A DNA stretch of 64,000 nt from NCBI GenBank assembly GCA_037126765.1, contig JBBCBC010000031.1, positions 5,961,638 through 6,025,637 on the forward strand. The letters are read 5' to 3'. The translations under genes and the position numbers were made by a program. The notes beneath the pieces were generated by a model. The model was not told where the DNA came from. It was given only the letters and a program-made list of their open reading frames with translations, and ran no database searches. This document shows, piece after piece, positions 12,021 to 23,283 of this stretch. Numbering within the stretch: position 1 is the first letter of the stretch; each line of letters opens with the position of its first letter. The DNA comes from Stenogyne calaminthoides (Eukaryota > Streptophyta > Magnoliopsida > Lamiales > Lamiaceae).

Positions 12021-13510
12021 ACTGAAATAAAATATCTTGAAAGGAAATCGTAGATTTTGATTAAGAAAGTTTATTGATAATAAACACATGGCAAAACTCT
12101 GAAAAATTATTAATAGGTATAAAATTTGGGATCAACTTACTAATAGATACAAAATGAATTTCACATGCATTTAAAGTTGCACATGAAAGTGCAAATGTAC
12201 ATATATATGTGCAATTACAGTTGTAATCCTGAAATGCACCTATCAGTAAGTCTCCAGCAAAACTTAAATGAACTCGAGTTGATGCAAACTTTTTTTCTTT
12301 CAAGTATCATTGTTATACGTAAGTGTATATGAAATGTCAATATTTAAAATTAAATATCGACATTTTGTATGCATGATAGCAACATTCTTTCGCGTGAATT
12401 CAGATTAGAAAACTTATTTTGAACTTGAAACAACTTACTGCTAAATTTTAAGTTTACACCATTAGATCAGCTCCAGAGGTTTGTTTGGATTGATATTAAT
12501 TTAATGTTTAAGCAAAGTTTTGCTAGTGAATCGTGCAATTCAGTAGAATTTAGACGTGGATAGGAAGTTAATTAAAGATGTATGAACATATAATTAATTT
12601 ACCACATTCAGGAAAACTTTTTTGATGCGATTGTAACTAACTAAGTAAAAGAACAAATGGAACATAGATTTAATTAATAATGTTGGAGGAGAGAATAATG
12701 GATAAAGAAGGCCAGAATCATAATTTTAAAATGCAGAATAATAGAAAGGTGAAGTAATTATTTGCACGCAAATCATGCCAAACATGTTAATACCATCCAT
12801 ATCGAAGGTTCCATAAATGACCCATTTCTAGTGGAATATTTAATTATTAATTAACACAAATAAAATTATTTATGTGACATGGATGTAATTTAATAGTGTT
12901 TTTACCCACTACTCTTTATCCATTTACTGTTTGATTAATTGATGAATTTTTGGGGAGCTAAATTCATTTTTTTGTCCCACGGGACATAGTATTTTATGAT
13001 TTTGGTTTCGACACCTACCACTTTGGTCTCAAAATCATTTTTTGATGCAGATTTAGTTATATTGTTACGTTTTCCTTTAAAGTCAGCTGCAATTTTGATA
13101 ACATAGGACAAGGTTGGGATAAAAAATGCAATTGAACTTAACGAATTTTGTAATGGAAAAATCAAAATTGTATGAAAGAATTCTTACGGGACTAAAGCGA
13201 TGAGTATTAAGACTAAAATTGTGGGGTTTTGTGTCCTGTTTGGACAAAAAATGAATTTAACTCAACTTTTGGGTTCTATTTTTTATTTTTAAAATTTTCT
13301 CAATCGCGCAATTCCAAACATTAGTGACTTTTGGGATGTTCACAATAGAGGCAAAATTTCGTGTTTTTTTACCGTATTTTACGTCGACATGATAATGATA
13401 CGATGTGATAAAAAATAGTTTAATAAGATCCGGACATGAAAATTCCTTGTTACCACCATATGATAAGAGAAAAGTAAATTTAAAAGTAAAATAATTTACA
13501 TCAAAATAAG
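12021..13510. other. AT-rich intergenic DNA
   Basis: No gene, tRNA or clear element recognised. Open stretches here are short and show no family similarity. Confidence 0.4.
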
Positions 13511-14280
13511 AGTAACACTCCTATGAATCAGGTTCACACTGTAAATTCTAATTCAATATTAGCCCACTTTGAGGGATGGGTTGACCCAAATTTTCGCCCT
13601 CAATTTATTCGTCACTGTTATTCTATTAAAATTCTCACAATTATTCTATAAAACTCACTGTTATGCTATAAAACTATTACTATTATGCTATAAAACTATC
13701 ATTTGCTATGCTATAAAACTCTATCTGTTCTTTTATAAAACTCTCATTGTTATGCTATAAAACTACCACTGTTATTCTATAAAAGTATAATTGTTATTCT
13801 ATAAAAATCTCATTGTTATAAAAATAACACTGTTTTTCTATAAAACTATCACTATTATTCTATAAAACTCTCACTATTATTCAGAAAAACTCTCACTATT
13901 AATTAATATAAAACTCTCACTATTATTTAATATAAAACTCTCATTGTTATTTAAAAAAAAATCTCACTGTTATTCAGAAACTCTCGATGCGGCGAATAAG
14001 GAATCGAAGGTGATGTTACCAGAGCCGGAATTGGCGGGGCGCATGTTGATGTTATTATGGAGTTGATCTCGATAAATGCATAAACACAGGTTGCTAATTA
14101 TTGTCGAGAGCATCTGCAGCTAGATTTAGCCGAGGAGATTGGTATTGCTAAAGATAATTTGGTTGTTGAAATTGGTGAACATAATTTCAAGGAGAAATGG
14201 TTGAGAATCTTTGTAGTGTATGAGTCAGGTTTGACCCCAATTCATATATAATATGAACCAGATCTATACAAATTTTTATC
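13511..14280. mobile_element. Minisatellite-bearing element R2, copy 1
   Basis: The left end reads CACTCCTATGAATCAGGTTC, then a TTGACCC block, then a minisatellite (13617-13984). A unique 240 bp segment follows. The right end is GTTTGACCCCAATTCATATA, then ATATGAACCAGATCTATACA and AATTTTTATC. The same order recurs at 42964-44450. No protein coding. The segment between minisatellite and right end differs completely between the two copies. Class unknown; non-autonomous. Confidence 0.55.
13617..13984. repeat. Minisatellite, unit about 21-23 bp
   Basis: Roughly 16 imperfect units with consensus ACTCTCACTGTTATTCTATA plus AA. Early units carry GCTATAAAACTA; later ones carry TATAAAACTCTCACTATTA. The same unit forms the array at 43921-44168. 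Confidence 0.8.
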
Positions 14281-14800
14281 TCAAAATATTAAACATTCGT
14301 ACATGCCACACGATATGATCACACGATAAAATAATATAAAATCTTCAATACTTAAAATTACAAAATACTTTAACATATACTATATTACTATTTTATTCTT
14401 CAAATTAACGGATTTACATAGTCACACCATATAAAAATTTGTATTTCACACGAACAAACAACCCACATTTTTCTTAGACAAAAAATTATTTGAATTCGAG
14501 TTCACATTTAACTCTATTTTTTAAATATCACTATTATATTTTATAAACTATCATTATTATGTATAAAAATTATTACTATTTAAAAAATAAAAATATTTTT
14601 TCAACATTAATAATTTTTAAATATAACAGTAATATAATTTATGTGTAAACCTAATTCACATGAATGCTACTCATTTTTCTATCATTTTAGTGTCATGTTA
14701 TAGTGTTGTATTTGAAATTGTCACCCTTAATTTAAACAATTAATCCAATTAATACTAATTATTAATGGATTAATGATATTGGGCTTCGAGTGGGTCTCAG
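14281..14800. other. AT-rich spacer with a weak R2-like remnant
   Basis: At 14490-14690, TTCGAGTTCACATTTAACTC and AACCTAATTCACATGAATGC face each other across AT-rich TATCATTATT repeats. This resembles R2 ends but is too degraded to classify. Nothing else seen. Confidence 0.3.
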
Positions 14801-15001
14801 ACTCTCATGTGCATCCAGATGCACCGTGTACTCATAGTGTATTTTAGAACTATGCAATTTATAATAATAAAATATATAACTATTAATATAAAAAAATAAT
14901 TACATAGTTTCGTGTAAATAAATAAAATCTTTCAGTATAACAAAATACATGATTCTAAAATGCATTATAAATTTACATTACACTGAATACACACAAGACT
15001 T
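14801..15001. mobile_element. Palindromic MITE family R3, copy a
   Basis: Starts ACTCTCATGTGCATCCAGAT and ends with the near-inverted ...AATACACACAAGACT. The interior has the family core AACTATTAATATNAAAAAAT. Related copies are at 17872-18284, 18567-18753 and 43081-43294. No coding capacity. Confidence 0.6.
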
Positions 15002-15698
15002 AACCTAGACTTCTACTTTATACAATGGATATTTTCCTATAATTAATGGTCCCCCATGCTGGCTTTCCGCACATATTTTCCACCATTTTTAATTTTTAAA
15101 AAGATATGTATGGAGATTTCTTATCACTTTCTAGAAGAAAGTAATGTTATTTTCTGCCCAAATGAAAAATAAAAGACTTTGTGAATCGATGATCATGACA
15201 TGTACACGAAATTCATCACATTCATTTGAGTATATATTTTAATGATTTAATTAATATGAGTTGTTAGGAGTTGATGGGACGATCGAATGTCAAGATATTT
15301 TGGTCCACAATTTTTCTGTTTATTTAAATTACTTCTTTTGTGTGGTTGAAGATTACATTGAATAATTAATTATATAAAATTACTCGAATACTGGCTGTGA
15401 TTCCATTGTGAACTTACTAGATATTTTAGTGGTGATTATTAAAAAAAAAATAGTTACGTGCTACCTAGCTCTTCGATATATGCCTCGCATTAATTCAATT
15501 GACCTAGCAATTAATTATGGCAATTTTAAAAGTTTAAAGTTATATGCAATGTATAATGAATGATATCAAAATTAGTTAAATTTTTTTAATTTGGTAATAG
15601 TTATTCGATCATGAAATGGCTCTGCATTCTGGCAATGATAGAGACTAATACACTCACAAACCTATAAAAACAAAGTAATGTGAAAAGGAGCTACAGTA
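15002..15698. other. AT-rich intergenic DNA
   Basis: No gene or recognisable element seen. Confidence 0.4.
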
Positions 15699-15890
15699 AA
15701 ACCTCGTTAAATTAATACTCGATAAATTAATAATCTCGCTAAAATTAATAATTTGTTTGGTCCCAAGTTGGGACCAGTACAAATTTGGGACTCAATCAAT
15801 AAAATTATAAGACAATAATTTTTTTGAGATCTCAGTGTATATATATTGGCCCCGATGAAATTATAAATTAATAATTATTAAAAATAATCC
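15699..15890. mobile_element. hAT-type MITE fragment (CAGTAAAACCTCGTTAAATT end)
   Basis: Begins CAGTAAAACCTCGTTAAATT and continues with repeated AATTAATAATCTCG-type motifs and GGTCCCAAGTTGGGACC. The other end is not identifiable. It is related to the complete short element at 16091-16199, which has the same terminal sequence and a GGTCCCAAAC block. Confidence 0.5.
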
Positions 15891-16090
15891 ATATACATAT
15901 ATATGAACCATATTTTCGTATTTTCCAAAACCAATTAATTTAAACAAGTCATTCCAACTTCCACGTGAGTTTGTATTCATGGAATTCTACTAGTACATTT
16001 GTATTTTAACTTAATTTTCATCAATAACTATGCATGTATACTTAAAGTTATTCAAAGAATTTGAAACTTTGAAGGTCAACTGTGCATATA

Positions 16091-16199
16091 CGTTAAAACC
16101 TCTTTAAATTAATAAATTATTAATTTATCGATATAATAATATCTCTATAAATTAATAAAATCTTCCGGTCCCAAACTTATTAATTTATAAAGGTTTTAC
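16091..16199. mobile_element. Miniature hAT-type MITE, 109 bp, with 8 bp target duplication
   Basis: TGCATATA occurs at 16083-16090 and again at 16200-16207. Between them the ends CGTTAAAACCTCTTTAAATT and TAATTTATAAAGGTTTTAC are inverted repeats. An 8 bp duplication fits the hAT superfamily. Noncoding. Confidence 0.7.
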
Positions 16200-16416
16200 T
16201 GCATATATACACATTATACTAAACCAAGTATAATAGAATATCAAAAGATTATAAGAATTAGTACCGATATCTTTAAAAGTTATCATCTCCCTTAAATAAT
16301 GTTGTTAGTACATGAACATACCATTTGTTTAGGTCAATAATATGGGCCATGCAAACTAATTTCACAAATAATAATAGATTAACATTTGTATGATTCACTA
16401 AAATTATTGAAAATTA

Positions 16417-16615
16417 GCTCCTGTGAACCTAAGTTCAGTGGACCATTTTTTCAACAAATATCATTGTTGTGCCTATAAAGCTTATAAAGTGTCACCGTTT
16501 AAAAGATACTTAATTTTTAAATATTGATACTTTATATACACAATAATGATAATGCATATGCATAATAATGATACTAAAAAAATAGAGCTCACACAAATTC
16601 AGATTCACAGGAGAC
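16417..16615. mobile_element. MITE with GCTCCTGTGAAC ends
   Basis: The left end GCTCCTGTGAACCTAAGTTC faces the right end AAATTCAGATTCACAGGAGA, an imperfect inverted repeat of about 19 bases. The interior is AT-rich with CATTATTG/CAATAATG motifs. The terminal motif resembles the left ends of the R2 elements. Confidence 0.5.
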
Positions 16616-16622
16616 CTACTCT

Positions 16623-17007
16623 TAGAGGTGTTATAAGTGAGTAAAGTAAACTCGTGAGCTACTCGTGTTCGACTTGAACAACGATCAAAATCACCTTGAG
16701 CATATATAATCGTGTCGAATTCGAGCTCATAAAAACTCAGCTCGCGAGACACGCGAGCCTAATTGAATTTGCACAATAATGATTATTATGCCGTTAATTT
16801 TATTGAATATATATACTTATATTTTAAAAAATATATTTTACATTTAATTTTGTAAGATCGTTTAGGTAATCGAGTCAAGTCGAGTCGAGCCAAGCAGAGC
16901 TCGAGCTTAAATTTTTTAGCTTGACCGAATTAAAGTCGAATTTTGAGCTTCGAGTATTCCATATCTGAATTTGAGCTCAACATTACTCGGCTCCTTTACA
17001 CCCCTAC
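16623..17007. mobile_element. GAGCTCGAG-rich MITE-like repeat
   Basis: The left end TAGAGGTGTTATAAGTGAGT faces the right end CTCGGCTCCTTTACACCCCT as a loose inverted repeat. The interior has many CTCGAGC, GAGTCGAGTCG and CTCGCGAG words, as in common plant repeats ending TAGGGGTGTAAA. No coding. Confidence 0.5.
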
Positions 17008-17084
17008 CTAATCTATCACAAAATACAACATCATATTCACAATATTTTGTAATGTTCATTCTAAATACATTACAAAACATCATA

Positions 17085-17653
17085 CTCCTTCCGTCCATTA
17101 GGGTATGTTTATTTTGGGACTCACCCGAATGGACTTAGAACTTTGAAAATCACGTCTCATTATAATTTGAGATTTGAAATTAAACTTCAAAATCATCTCC
17201 TATAAAGTACATATACACCCCAATTTTTCACAAAATTCAATACAATCACATCACTATTTTTCTCACTCTCAACACAATATAATTATACCACATAAATCAT
17301 TATTAAACATTGATTTGATATAAAGTAAAATTCCACCCTATCAAAATTTCAAAACAAACATATATTTTTTTACTATTCACTAAGACTTTAAAATCCATAG
17401 GATTTCGAAGTCATGACTTCCCCCGCACACCTAAATCCCGAAACAAACATACCCTTAGCAATTTGCATACTTTCCTTTTTGGTTTGTCCCTTACCAATTT
17501 GCACTTCTTAAAATGACAAAGAATCTCACAATCTCCACCCTCATAATCTCCACCCTCCATCTTCTTTGAAAAGTCAACAAAATACCAAAAAATTATTTTT
17601 TTCTTAATATATGTGCTATTTTTAAGGTGCAAATTGTTGAGGGACTGAGGAAG
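17085..17653. mobile_element. Stowaway MITE split by a Tourist insertion
   Basis: TA (17083-17084) then CTCCTTCCGTCC; right end TGAGGGACTGAGGAAG then TA (17654-17655). The left arm is only 16 bases before the inserted Tourist at 17101-17454. The right arm from 17458 reads GCAATTTGCATACTTTCC and later AAGGTGCAAATTGTTGAGGG. Confidence 0.65.
17101..17454. mobile_element. Tourist/Harbinger-type MITE, complete
   Basis: A TTA duplication flanks it (17098-17100 and 17455-17457). The ends GGGTATGTTTATTTTGGGA and TCCCGAAACAAACATACCC are inverted repeats. It is 354 bp with no coding. Same family as the truncated copy at 107-342 and the diverged copy near 49345-49650. Confidence 0.8.
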
Positions 17654-17664
17654 TATCATATATC

Positions 17665-18322
17665 TAGTGGCGGAGCCACTATGGGGCCAAGGGGGTCACT
17701 GGGCCCCCCTGACCCCTTTGAAATTTTAATACATATATTAGTGTATAATATAAATTATTAATTTATTTTGTGATCAAATGGTATGAGGGTGGTCTTAAAA
17801 AGACAATTTTGTTAGTGTCCAAGTCCCAAACACTGCATTTTTTTATTTAAATTTCAAAGTGTGCCTTTTTTTTCATGTGCACCGTGCACTCGTAGTGCAT
17901 TTTAGAAACGTGAGAGAATTCTGTCTCATCTAAAAGCTCGAGCTTGTAGAGAGGGTCGGGAATAATCTATTTATTTAATTTCCCTCAACACTCCCCCTCA
18001 CTCGTGGGCCGAATCATTGCCTCTGCTCTCTGGAGAGGAGACCCAACAGAGTGGACAATTTAAATGGGTGGAGTGCTTCCACGGGAATCCCTCAACAAAA
18101 CGTGTGACTTGTTATACTGAAAAATGTAACTTATTTACGCTGAATCATGCAACTATTAATATGAAAAAATAATTGAACGGTTCAGTATAAATAAGTTGTA
18201 AATGAGTTGCACTTTTCTGTATAACAATTCACACAATTTTAAAATGCACTATGAGTGCACAGTGCACCTGAATATATATGAGACCTTGAGCCCCCTCGAT
18301 GAATTTCCTGGCTCCGCCACTG
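17665..18322. mobile_element. Non-autonomous hAT element with 8 bp target duplication
   Basis: CATATATC occurs at 17657-17664 and 18323-18330. The ends TAGTGGCGGAGCCACTATGG and TTTCCTGGCTCCGCCACTG are inverted repeats; CCCC/GGGG-rich subterminal blocks follow. An R3 palindromic repeat lies inside. A 17910-18100 segment (CTCCCCCTCACTCGTGGGCC and neighbours) is unrelated to either and may be a captured fragment. No transposase. Confidence 0.8.
17872..18284. mobile_element. Palindromic MITE family R3, copy b, interrupted
   Basis: Left arm TCATGTGCACCGTGCACTCG; right arm AATGCACTATGAGTGCACAG then TGCACCTG, inverted with respect to each other. The core AACTATTAATATGAAAAAAT is present. About 190 bases of unrelated sequence interrupt the left half. 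It lies inside the hAT element at 17665-18322. Confidence 0.6.
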
Positions 18323-18566
18323 CATATATCATCACTAATATTTGCAAATTTATAATAATCATCATGCAATATGCATTGAGCAGCGTGTGTGAAGCAAAAG
18401 ACTTCCAGTCGAAGCCGTGACAGCCTAACAATATGCTCACTGTGATATGCCCAAAAAATGGAAAGAACAAATAGTATAATACATATAAATAAAGTAAAGA
18501 GACAGCAAATCCACACTACCTTACTAACCTATTAATTGTAATAACATAACATAAATTAATAGAGTG

Positions 18567-18753
18567 AATTTCATGTGCATCCAGGTACACCGTATACTCA
18601 TAGTGTATGTTATATTAAAAGATGTAGCTTGTTTATATTAAATCGTACTATTTTTTTATATTAATAGTTGTAATTTAGTGTAAATAAATTGTATATTTCA
18701 ATTTGAAAATGCACTATATGTGCATGCACGATGCACCTGAATGCATATAAAAC
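18567..18753. mobile_element. Palindromic MITE family R3, copy c
   Basis: Begins AATTTCATGTGCATCCAGGT and ends GATGCACCTGAATGCATATA, with CACTATATGTGCATGC and the reciprocal ACTCATAGTGTATG inside. A complete small copy, with ends inverted over about 45 imperfect bases. Confidence 0.65.
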
Positions 18754-19171
18754 TTAGCTTAAATAAATTAATATTAATTGGTAAAGCAAATTGGGAGGTG
18801 AATGAGTTCCGTAGTTCCTAAGTACAATTTGAACGGACATTGTATATAGGCTCCATCGTTTTTCTATTTTTTAAATATTATTTTAATTTTTGAAGAATCT
18901 TGAAAGCTACACAGCTTGCATGCAATGTTGAAAGTTGAAGAGATTAAAATCTGGGGGCTTCACTTTACTACTCTTTTCCTCAAATTCTATATAAAAATAA
19001 AAAATAATAAAAATTGTAAAAGGTTGTGATGGGTAAACAATACATCAACCAATCATTAAATAAGGACCTACCTAAACTAAAACTTTCTTTTTCATCTTTT
19101 TTCTTCATCACTCTTTTCATCTTGGCCATATATTTACTTCTACATATATGGACTAGTATTTAACTTTCTCC

Positions 19172-19207
<36 letters not shown>

Positions 19208-20404
19208 GGGGTATTGAGGCCATCTAAAAAATGGACATGAATTCGGATAATATTTAAAAAAAAAATGCATGATGAAATAGTCCCACCATGTGTCGTCCGC
19301 AAGAGATGCATCAGAATTAATTTATTAATCATTGAAAAAAAATGGTGTGAATTTAAATTTATGGTGAACTTTATTTCTTCAAATATTGCTAATATATATA
19401 AACATTATTACTTTTTTACACATATTTTATCACTGTTATATTTATGCATAATAGTGATGGAGTTCCCTGTGAATTCAAGTTCACGGAGTTTACTCAAAAA
19501 AATAATTATTTCAGGGTTTAAAGACACTAAAAACGAATTCCCTTTCTATCGTATGTTAACTTAGCTTTCAGCTGATGATATTTCTAGGATTTCACTCTGG
19601 GAAATATATAGTTGCAGACATGAAACTAAAGGGGGTGACAATTTAATTAGGACAATATATTTTTATTGAAGCAAATGTATACATTAATTTTTATTTTTTT
19701 TTGACGCAAATGCAGATCTTTAGAAATTTGATTTTCTCAAATTTAATGGCCTACATTTGTGCCAAAAGAAATTACTAATCTACATTTGCCTCGATAAAGC
19801 ACATTTTCTTAAATTTCCACTCACTAATTAAGCTACAGGCCAAAAAAAAAAGTCCCATTTCAATTTTCTACCTAACTTGGACTTTAAAGAAAAACTTGGA
19901 CCTTAATTTGATGGTGAAAAACAAGCAAAGAAGTATAGTGCTTTAGAATATACTGCATTTATTTTAATTTATTAAAAAATTGTTGTTTTACGAACTACAG
20001 TTTGTTCAACTTAATTTTCTTCTTTTCGATTATTAAGAAGATTTTCTTTTTTCAACTTTACTATATAATTTTTTTAATAGTTTCTCAATTCTTTTAGTAC
20101 AAGCAACTTTTAGTGTATCAAGAACGGACTAATATGATTGTTTAATTGAATTCTCCCAAATATAATTAATGTGCAATTTTATCTAACTCACCTGCAATTT
20201 GCATCATGTCATCTTTATTATTTTATATGCTCTATTTACCATTTATCATATATATATACATACATGATAAGTATATATATTATTTGAAAAATTGTAGCAA
20301 AAAACTCAACACTACAAATATATTTTAACTTAATTAGTAACATGTTCTTATTCTGATAAATTTCATTAATGAAACCATTGAAAGGATAACTAAATTAATA
20401 CAAA
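18754..20404. other. AT-rich intergenic DNA with microsatellite
   Basis: A (TA)n tract lies at about 19176-19204. At 19460-19490 the phrase TCCCTGTGAATTCAAGTTCA resembles an R2 end. I see no gene; open stretches lack family similarity. Confidence 0.4.
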
Positions 20405-20650
20405 ATTTGTGGTACTTTATTGTTACATGAATGATACTTCTTTGAATGCACTTTTCCATTTGAAATGACATGAAGCAAATCTAAGGGTGGATGTTTGTGT
20501 AGTAGGGAATTTCACTCACAACATGGGCTGGAATTTAGCGTTGCTTTTTACATCCATCCAATCACACCGAATCATTTTCTGTGACTACTTTTTCTGGGAG
20601 AAAATTCGAAGAAAGGGGTCAATGGTTTTCTGTACTAGGTGTGGCAAAAG
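20405..20650. repeat. Duplicated block D1, left copy
   Basis: Matches 25770-26010 with indels. Shared phrases: TTTGTGGTAC, TAGGGAATTTCACTCA, AACATGGGCTGGAATTTAG and GACTACTTTTTCT. It marks the upstream part of the direct duplication that also contains the small gene. Noncoding. Confidence 0.8.
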
Positions 20651-20694
20651 AGTCATTTTTTTTTTTATAAAACTTGTTCATAGTATTTTATAAA

Positions 20695-20840
20695 AGAGAC
20701 ACATTTGCATGAGATGGTCTCACGATGAGATGATGTATAATTTAGACATTGATGCTTTAATACTTTGGAATGAATGAGTGTGATTTGTGCTAGGTTGTAC
20801 CCCGTCTCATATATGAGACCGTTTTATATGAATTTTTGTC
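20695..20840. repeat. Short interspersed repeat family R1, copy 2
   Basis: Starts GAGACACATTTGCATGAGAT and ends TATATGAATTTTTGTC. Same block order as copies 1 and 3, including TCTCACGATGAGATG and CCCCGTCTCATATATGAGAC. No coding. Confidence 0.65.
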
Positions 20841-21705
20841 TAAATATAATTGATATCTTTATACTTATCAACATATACTTTTACATTTATAAACTTATAT
20901 CATAACATTTATGGGTGTATAAATGTTATGATATTGATTTATAAGAGTAATGATATAAACGAATGAATGTTATGATTATTAGTATCGATTTTCATAATAC
21001 AAATAAATTTCACAGGAGAACTTGTCGTGACGAAAAACTTAGAAAATAGCAACAAATGGACGAATGAATTTAATATTTTCCATTAATTACACTCTTTAGA
21101 TGAATAACACGTAAAATAATAATGACGGTAGGATTACAAAAGAATGGTGAAAATAATAAATTAATATAGTGTTAGTAAAAAAGTATAAACGAATTAGAAC
21201 CACATTTATCTAAAAGTTCGAATTTTTAAATGAGATGAAATTCTTTCATGATATTAGTGTCAAAATACCTTATGCCCACATCCTGAGTTCGCTTCCAATT
21301 GTTGGGTCTCCCATCTAAAAGATAGAGTTGAGAATCTCCGATCCACGTGGCAAAAGTGTTAAAGAAAAAAATATAAACGTATTAATTTCACATCTCTCTA
21401 AAAATTTGAATTTTTATATTGGGTTATAGAGTCTGATCAACAGTTTTCACGTCCCAACTTCTCAACAATCCAACTAAATGCAGTATCCAAGTCGAATGGG
21501 CCTTTAAGGCTATAACCCAATTTCAAGTATAAATTAATGTGTCTCCGATTTATTGTATTTATTATTAACGAAAATATTAATAAATTCCTTGACTAGCTAG
21601 TAGCTAGGTAATGTCCTGAAATGTAGTTATTTCTGATGAACTGTATCAACAAATCTGTATGATATATTTTTTGTTCTTATCAATTTTTTTCATAATTAAA
21701 ATTTA
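20841..21705. other. AT-rich spacer
   Basis: No gene or recognised element seen. Confidence 0.35.
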
Positions 21706-21956
21706 CTCCCTCCGTCCCAATTATATAGACTTGTTTTTCTTTTATGGATGTCCCAAATATATAGGCTTGTTTTTACATAAAGTAATTTTTTCTAGTTAAT
21801 CTACTAATATAATCTTATGCATTAATTATGCTGAAAACTATAACAATCATTAAATATGGATATAATATAAATTTTGTTTCTTTAATTTACTTTTTCAATA
21901 TAATTTTTTAATCTGTGTGAAAACTCAAATAAACCTATATGTTTTGGATGAAGGGA
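21706..21956. mobile_element. Stowaway-type MITE
   Basis: TA then CTCCCTCCGTCCCAATTATA at 21706; right end ATATGTTTTGGATGAAGGGAG at 21936-21956, an imperfect inverted repeat. The right TA has decayed to AA. It lies about 200 bp upstream of the TATA box of the small gene at 22280. Confidence 0.7.
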
Positions 21957-22156
21957 GAAATTCCTAACATGTTAGATGAGATGAAACTACATCACATGAA
22001 ATATGAACTGTTCCTTAGCAAACAAATATTAATACAAAAATGAAATAAGTACTTTTCATTAGTGCAACATAATCACTTAACCTACAACCACTAACCAGAT
22101 CATCGGCCTTTGAGATGCCCCCATTCCCCACCGTTGGATCAAATTTACAAAGCCAC

Positions 22157-22164
22157 TATAAATA
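22157..22164 (+). promoter_or_regulatory. TATA box of the small gene at 22280
   Basis: TATAAATA within AAAGCCACTATAAATAACAC, 116 bases before the ATG. The same AAAGCCACTATAAAAACACC context precedes the duplicated copy at 29506. Conservation between the duplicates supports a core promoter. Confidence 0.7.
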
Positions 22165-22279
22165 ACACCACAATCCCCAAACCCAAAAACACAACACACC
22201 ATCTCCATTAGGAGGCAAATTAGTCGCTACTCCACTAATCGTGTTTTAGATCGTAGCGACACAACAGAAACCGCACGGA

Positions 22280-22516
22280 ATGGCAGGAAACGGCAACAGC
22301 AGGCAGAAGAAAAGCTCCTCTTTCTCTCTCTTCGGTCTGTTCAAGAGCAAAAACGCGAGGAGCAAGAAAGCGCAAGACGATTACAGCGACTTTGTAAAAG
22401 CGTATAAAGTGTATCCCAGCGATGAAGATAGAGGCCGTTGGGTTGCGGAACCTGGAATTGATAAAAAAGCCTCTGCTTACATTTCTTTAACCACTAATAA
22501 GTGGGAAAATTGCTAA
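22280..22516 (+). CDS. Small conserved plant protein, PSDEDRGRWVAEPGID family
   Basis: A single-exon gene of 78 residues. The N-terminus is basic and serine-rich (KKSSSFSLFGLFKSKNARS, residues 10-28), then DDYSDFVKAYKV, then the core YPSDEDRGRWVAEPGIDKKA (about residues 45-64) followed by SAYIS, ending in NKWENC. Related short proteins with a PSDEDRGRWVAEPGIDRKAS-type motif are known to me from many plants but have no assigned biochemical function. There is no signal peptide or membrane helix. The start is the first ATG after a TATA box at 22157; GGCAGGAAACGG follows it. A direct duplicate at 29596 keeps promoter and coding similarity but is frameshifted, so this copy is probably the functional one. 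Similarity to its pair in flanking DNA rules out chance. Confidence 0.8.
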   Translation: MAGNGNSRQKKSSSFSLFGLFKSKNARSKKAQDDYSDFVKAYKVYPSDEDRGRWVAEPGIDKKASAYISLTTNKWENC

Positions 22517-22660
22517 TTATTATTCATTCTTCATTAATTCCTTCATATAAATCTGTCAATTAATTACTATGTAATTCGAGCGTTTTGTTAGTGGATTAGT
22601 GGTATTGGATTGTTTTCTAGCCTGCCTTGTGAATTTCAATAATATTACCATGAATAAAAT

Positions 22661-23283
22661 CTCAACATTTTTTTTATTTACTGGACATATATGTACTGTT
22701 TGTTTTATAATTTAATATTTGTTGTTTCATTTAGGCAGGGAGGAGGGACTTCAGGGTAAGCGGTCGATTAAATAAATTTATTATTTAAGCATTTTTAATT
22801 TATTTAATCATAAGAATTTATCACTAATTAATTTTGATTCTCAATATCATGTGATGTAAGTCTAAATTTTAGCATATGCACATATGGGTTTAAAATATCC
22901 TACAAATTGGCTGCTTCATGAACATGGAGCATGTTAACATAATATATTGAATTACTGGTCGAGACTAATTTTTTTATGTATGAATATATATATATACTTG
23001 TTGATTTCATATGATATTATGTACAAATAATAGGGGAACCATTTGTTGGTAGTTAAAAATTACGACTTATGGAATTTTAACAAAAATATTTAAGATCTGA
23101 AAAAGTATTAGTTGAATATGCTCAAAGGTATTAGTTGGGATAATATGTATCTTCTCACATTAGAATTCAGATCTCTTTACATTTGGACTATGAGTCCTAA
23201 TTTATACAAGTTACAAGCATGATCTGTTATTGTTACATTAACATGGTCTTAAATAAGGTCAAATGTCCCTCTTAAGCTATTAT
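22661..23283. other. AT-rich spacer downstream of the small gene
   Basis: No gene or recognised element seen. A TATATATATA tract lies near 22985. Confidence 0.35.

Larger units (their letters stand above)
22060..22660 (+). repeat. Duplicated block D2, left copy (gene plus promoter)
   Basis: Matches 29395-29975. Shared promoter phrases: CAGATCATCGGCC, TTGAGATGCCCCCATTC, CACCGTTGGATCAA. Shared 3' phrases: TTAGTGGTATTGGATTG and CCTTGTGAATTTCAAT. It places the two small genes in the same relative position of the direct duplication. Confidence 0.88.

Noticed and set aside
13617..13984. Possible CRISPR-like regular repeat
   Set aside because: The units are contiguous imperfect copies without unique spacers, so it is a minisatellite. 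The genome is a plant's.
20487..20693. Open frame MDVCVVGNFTHN in block D1
   Set aside because: The duplicate block at 25.8 kb does not preserve the frame, so no coding constraint is visible.
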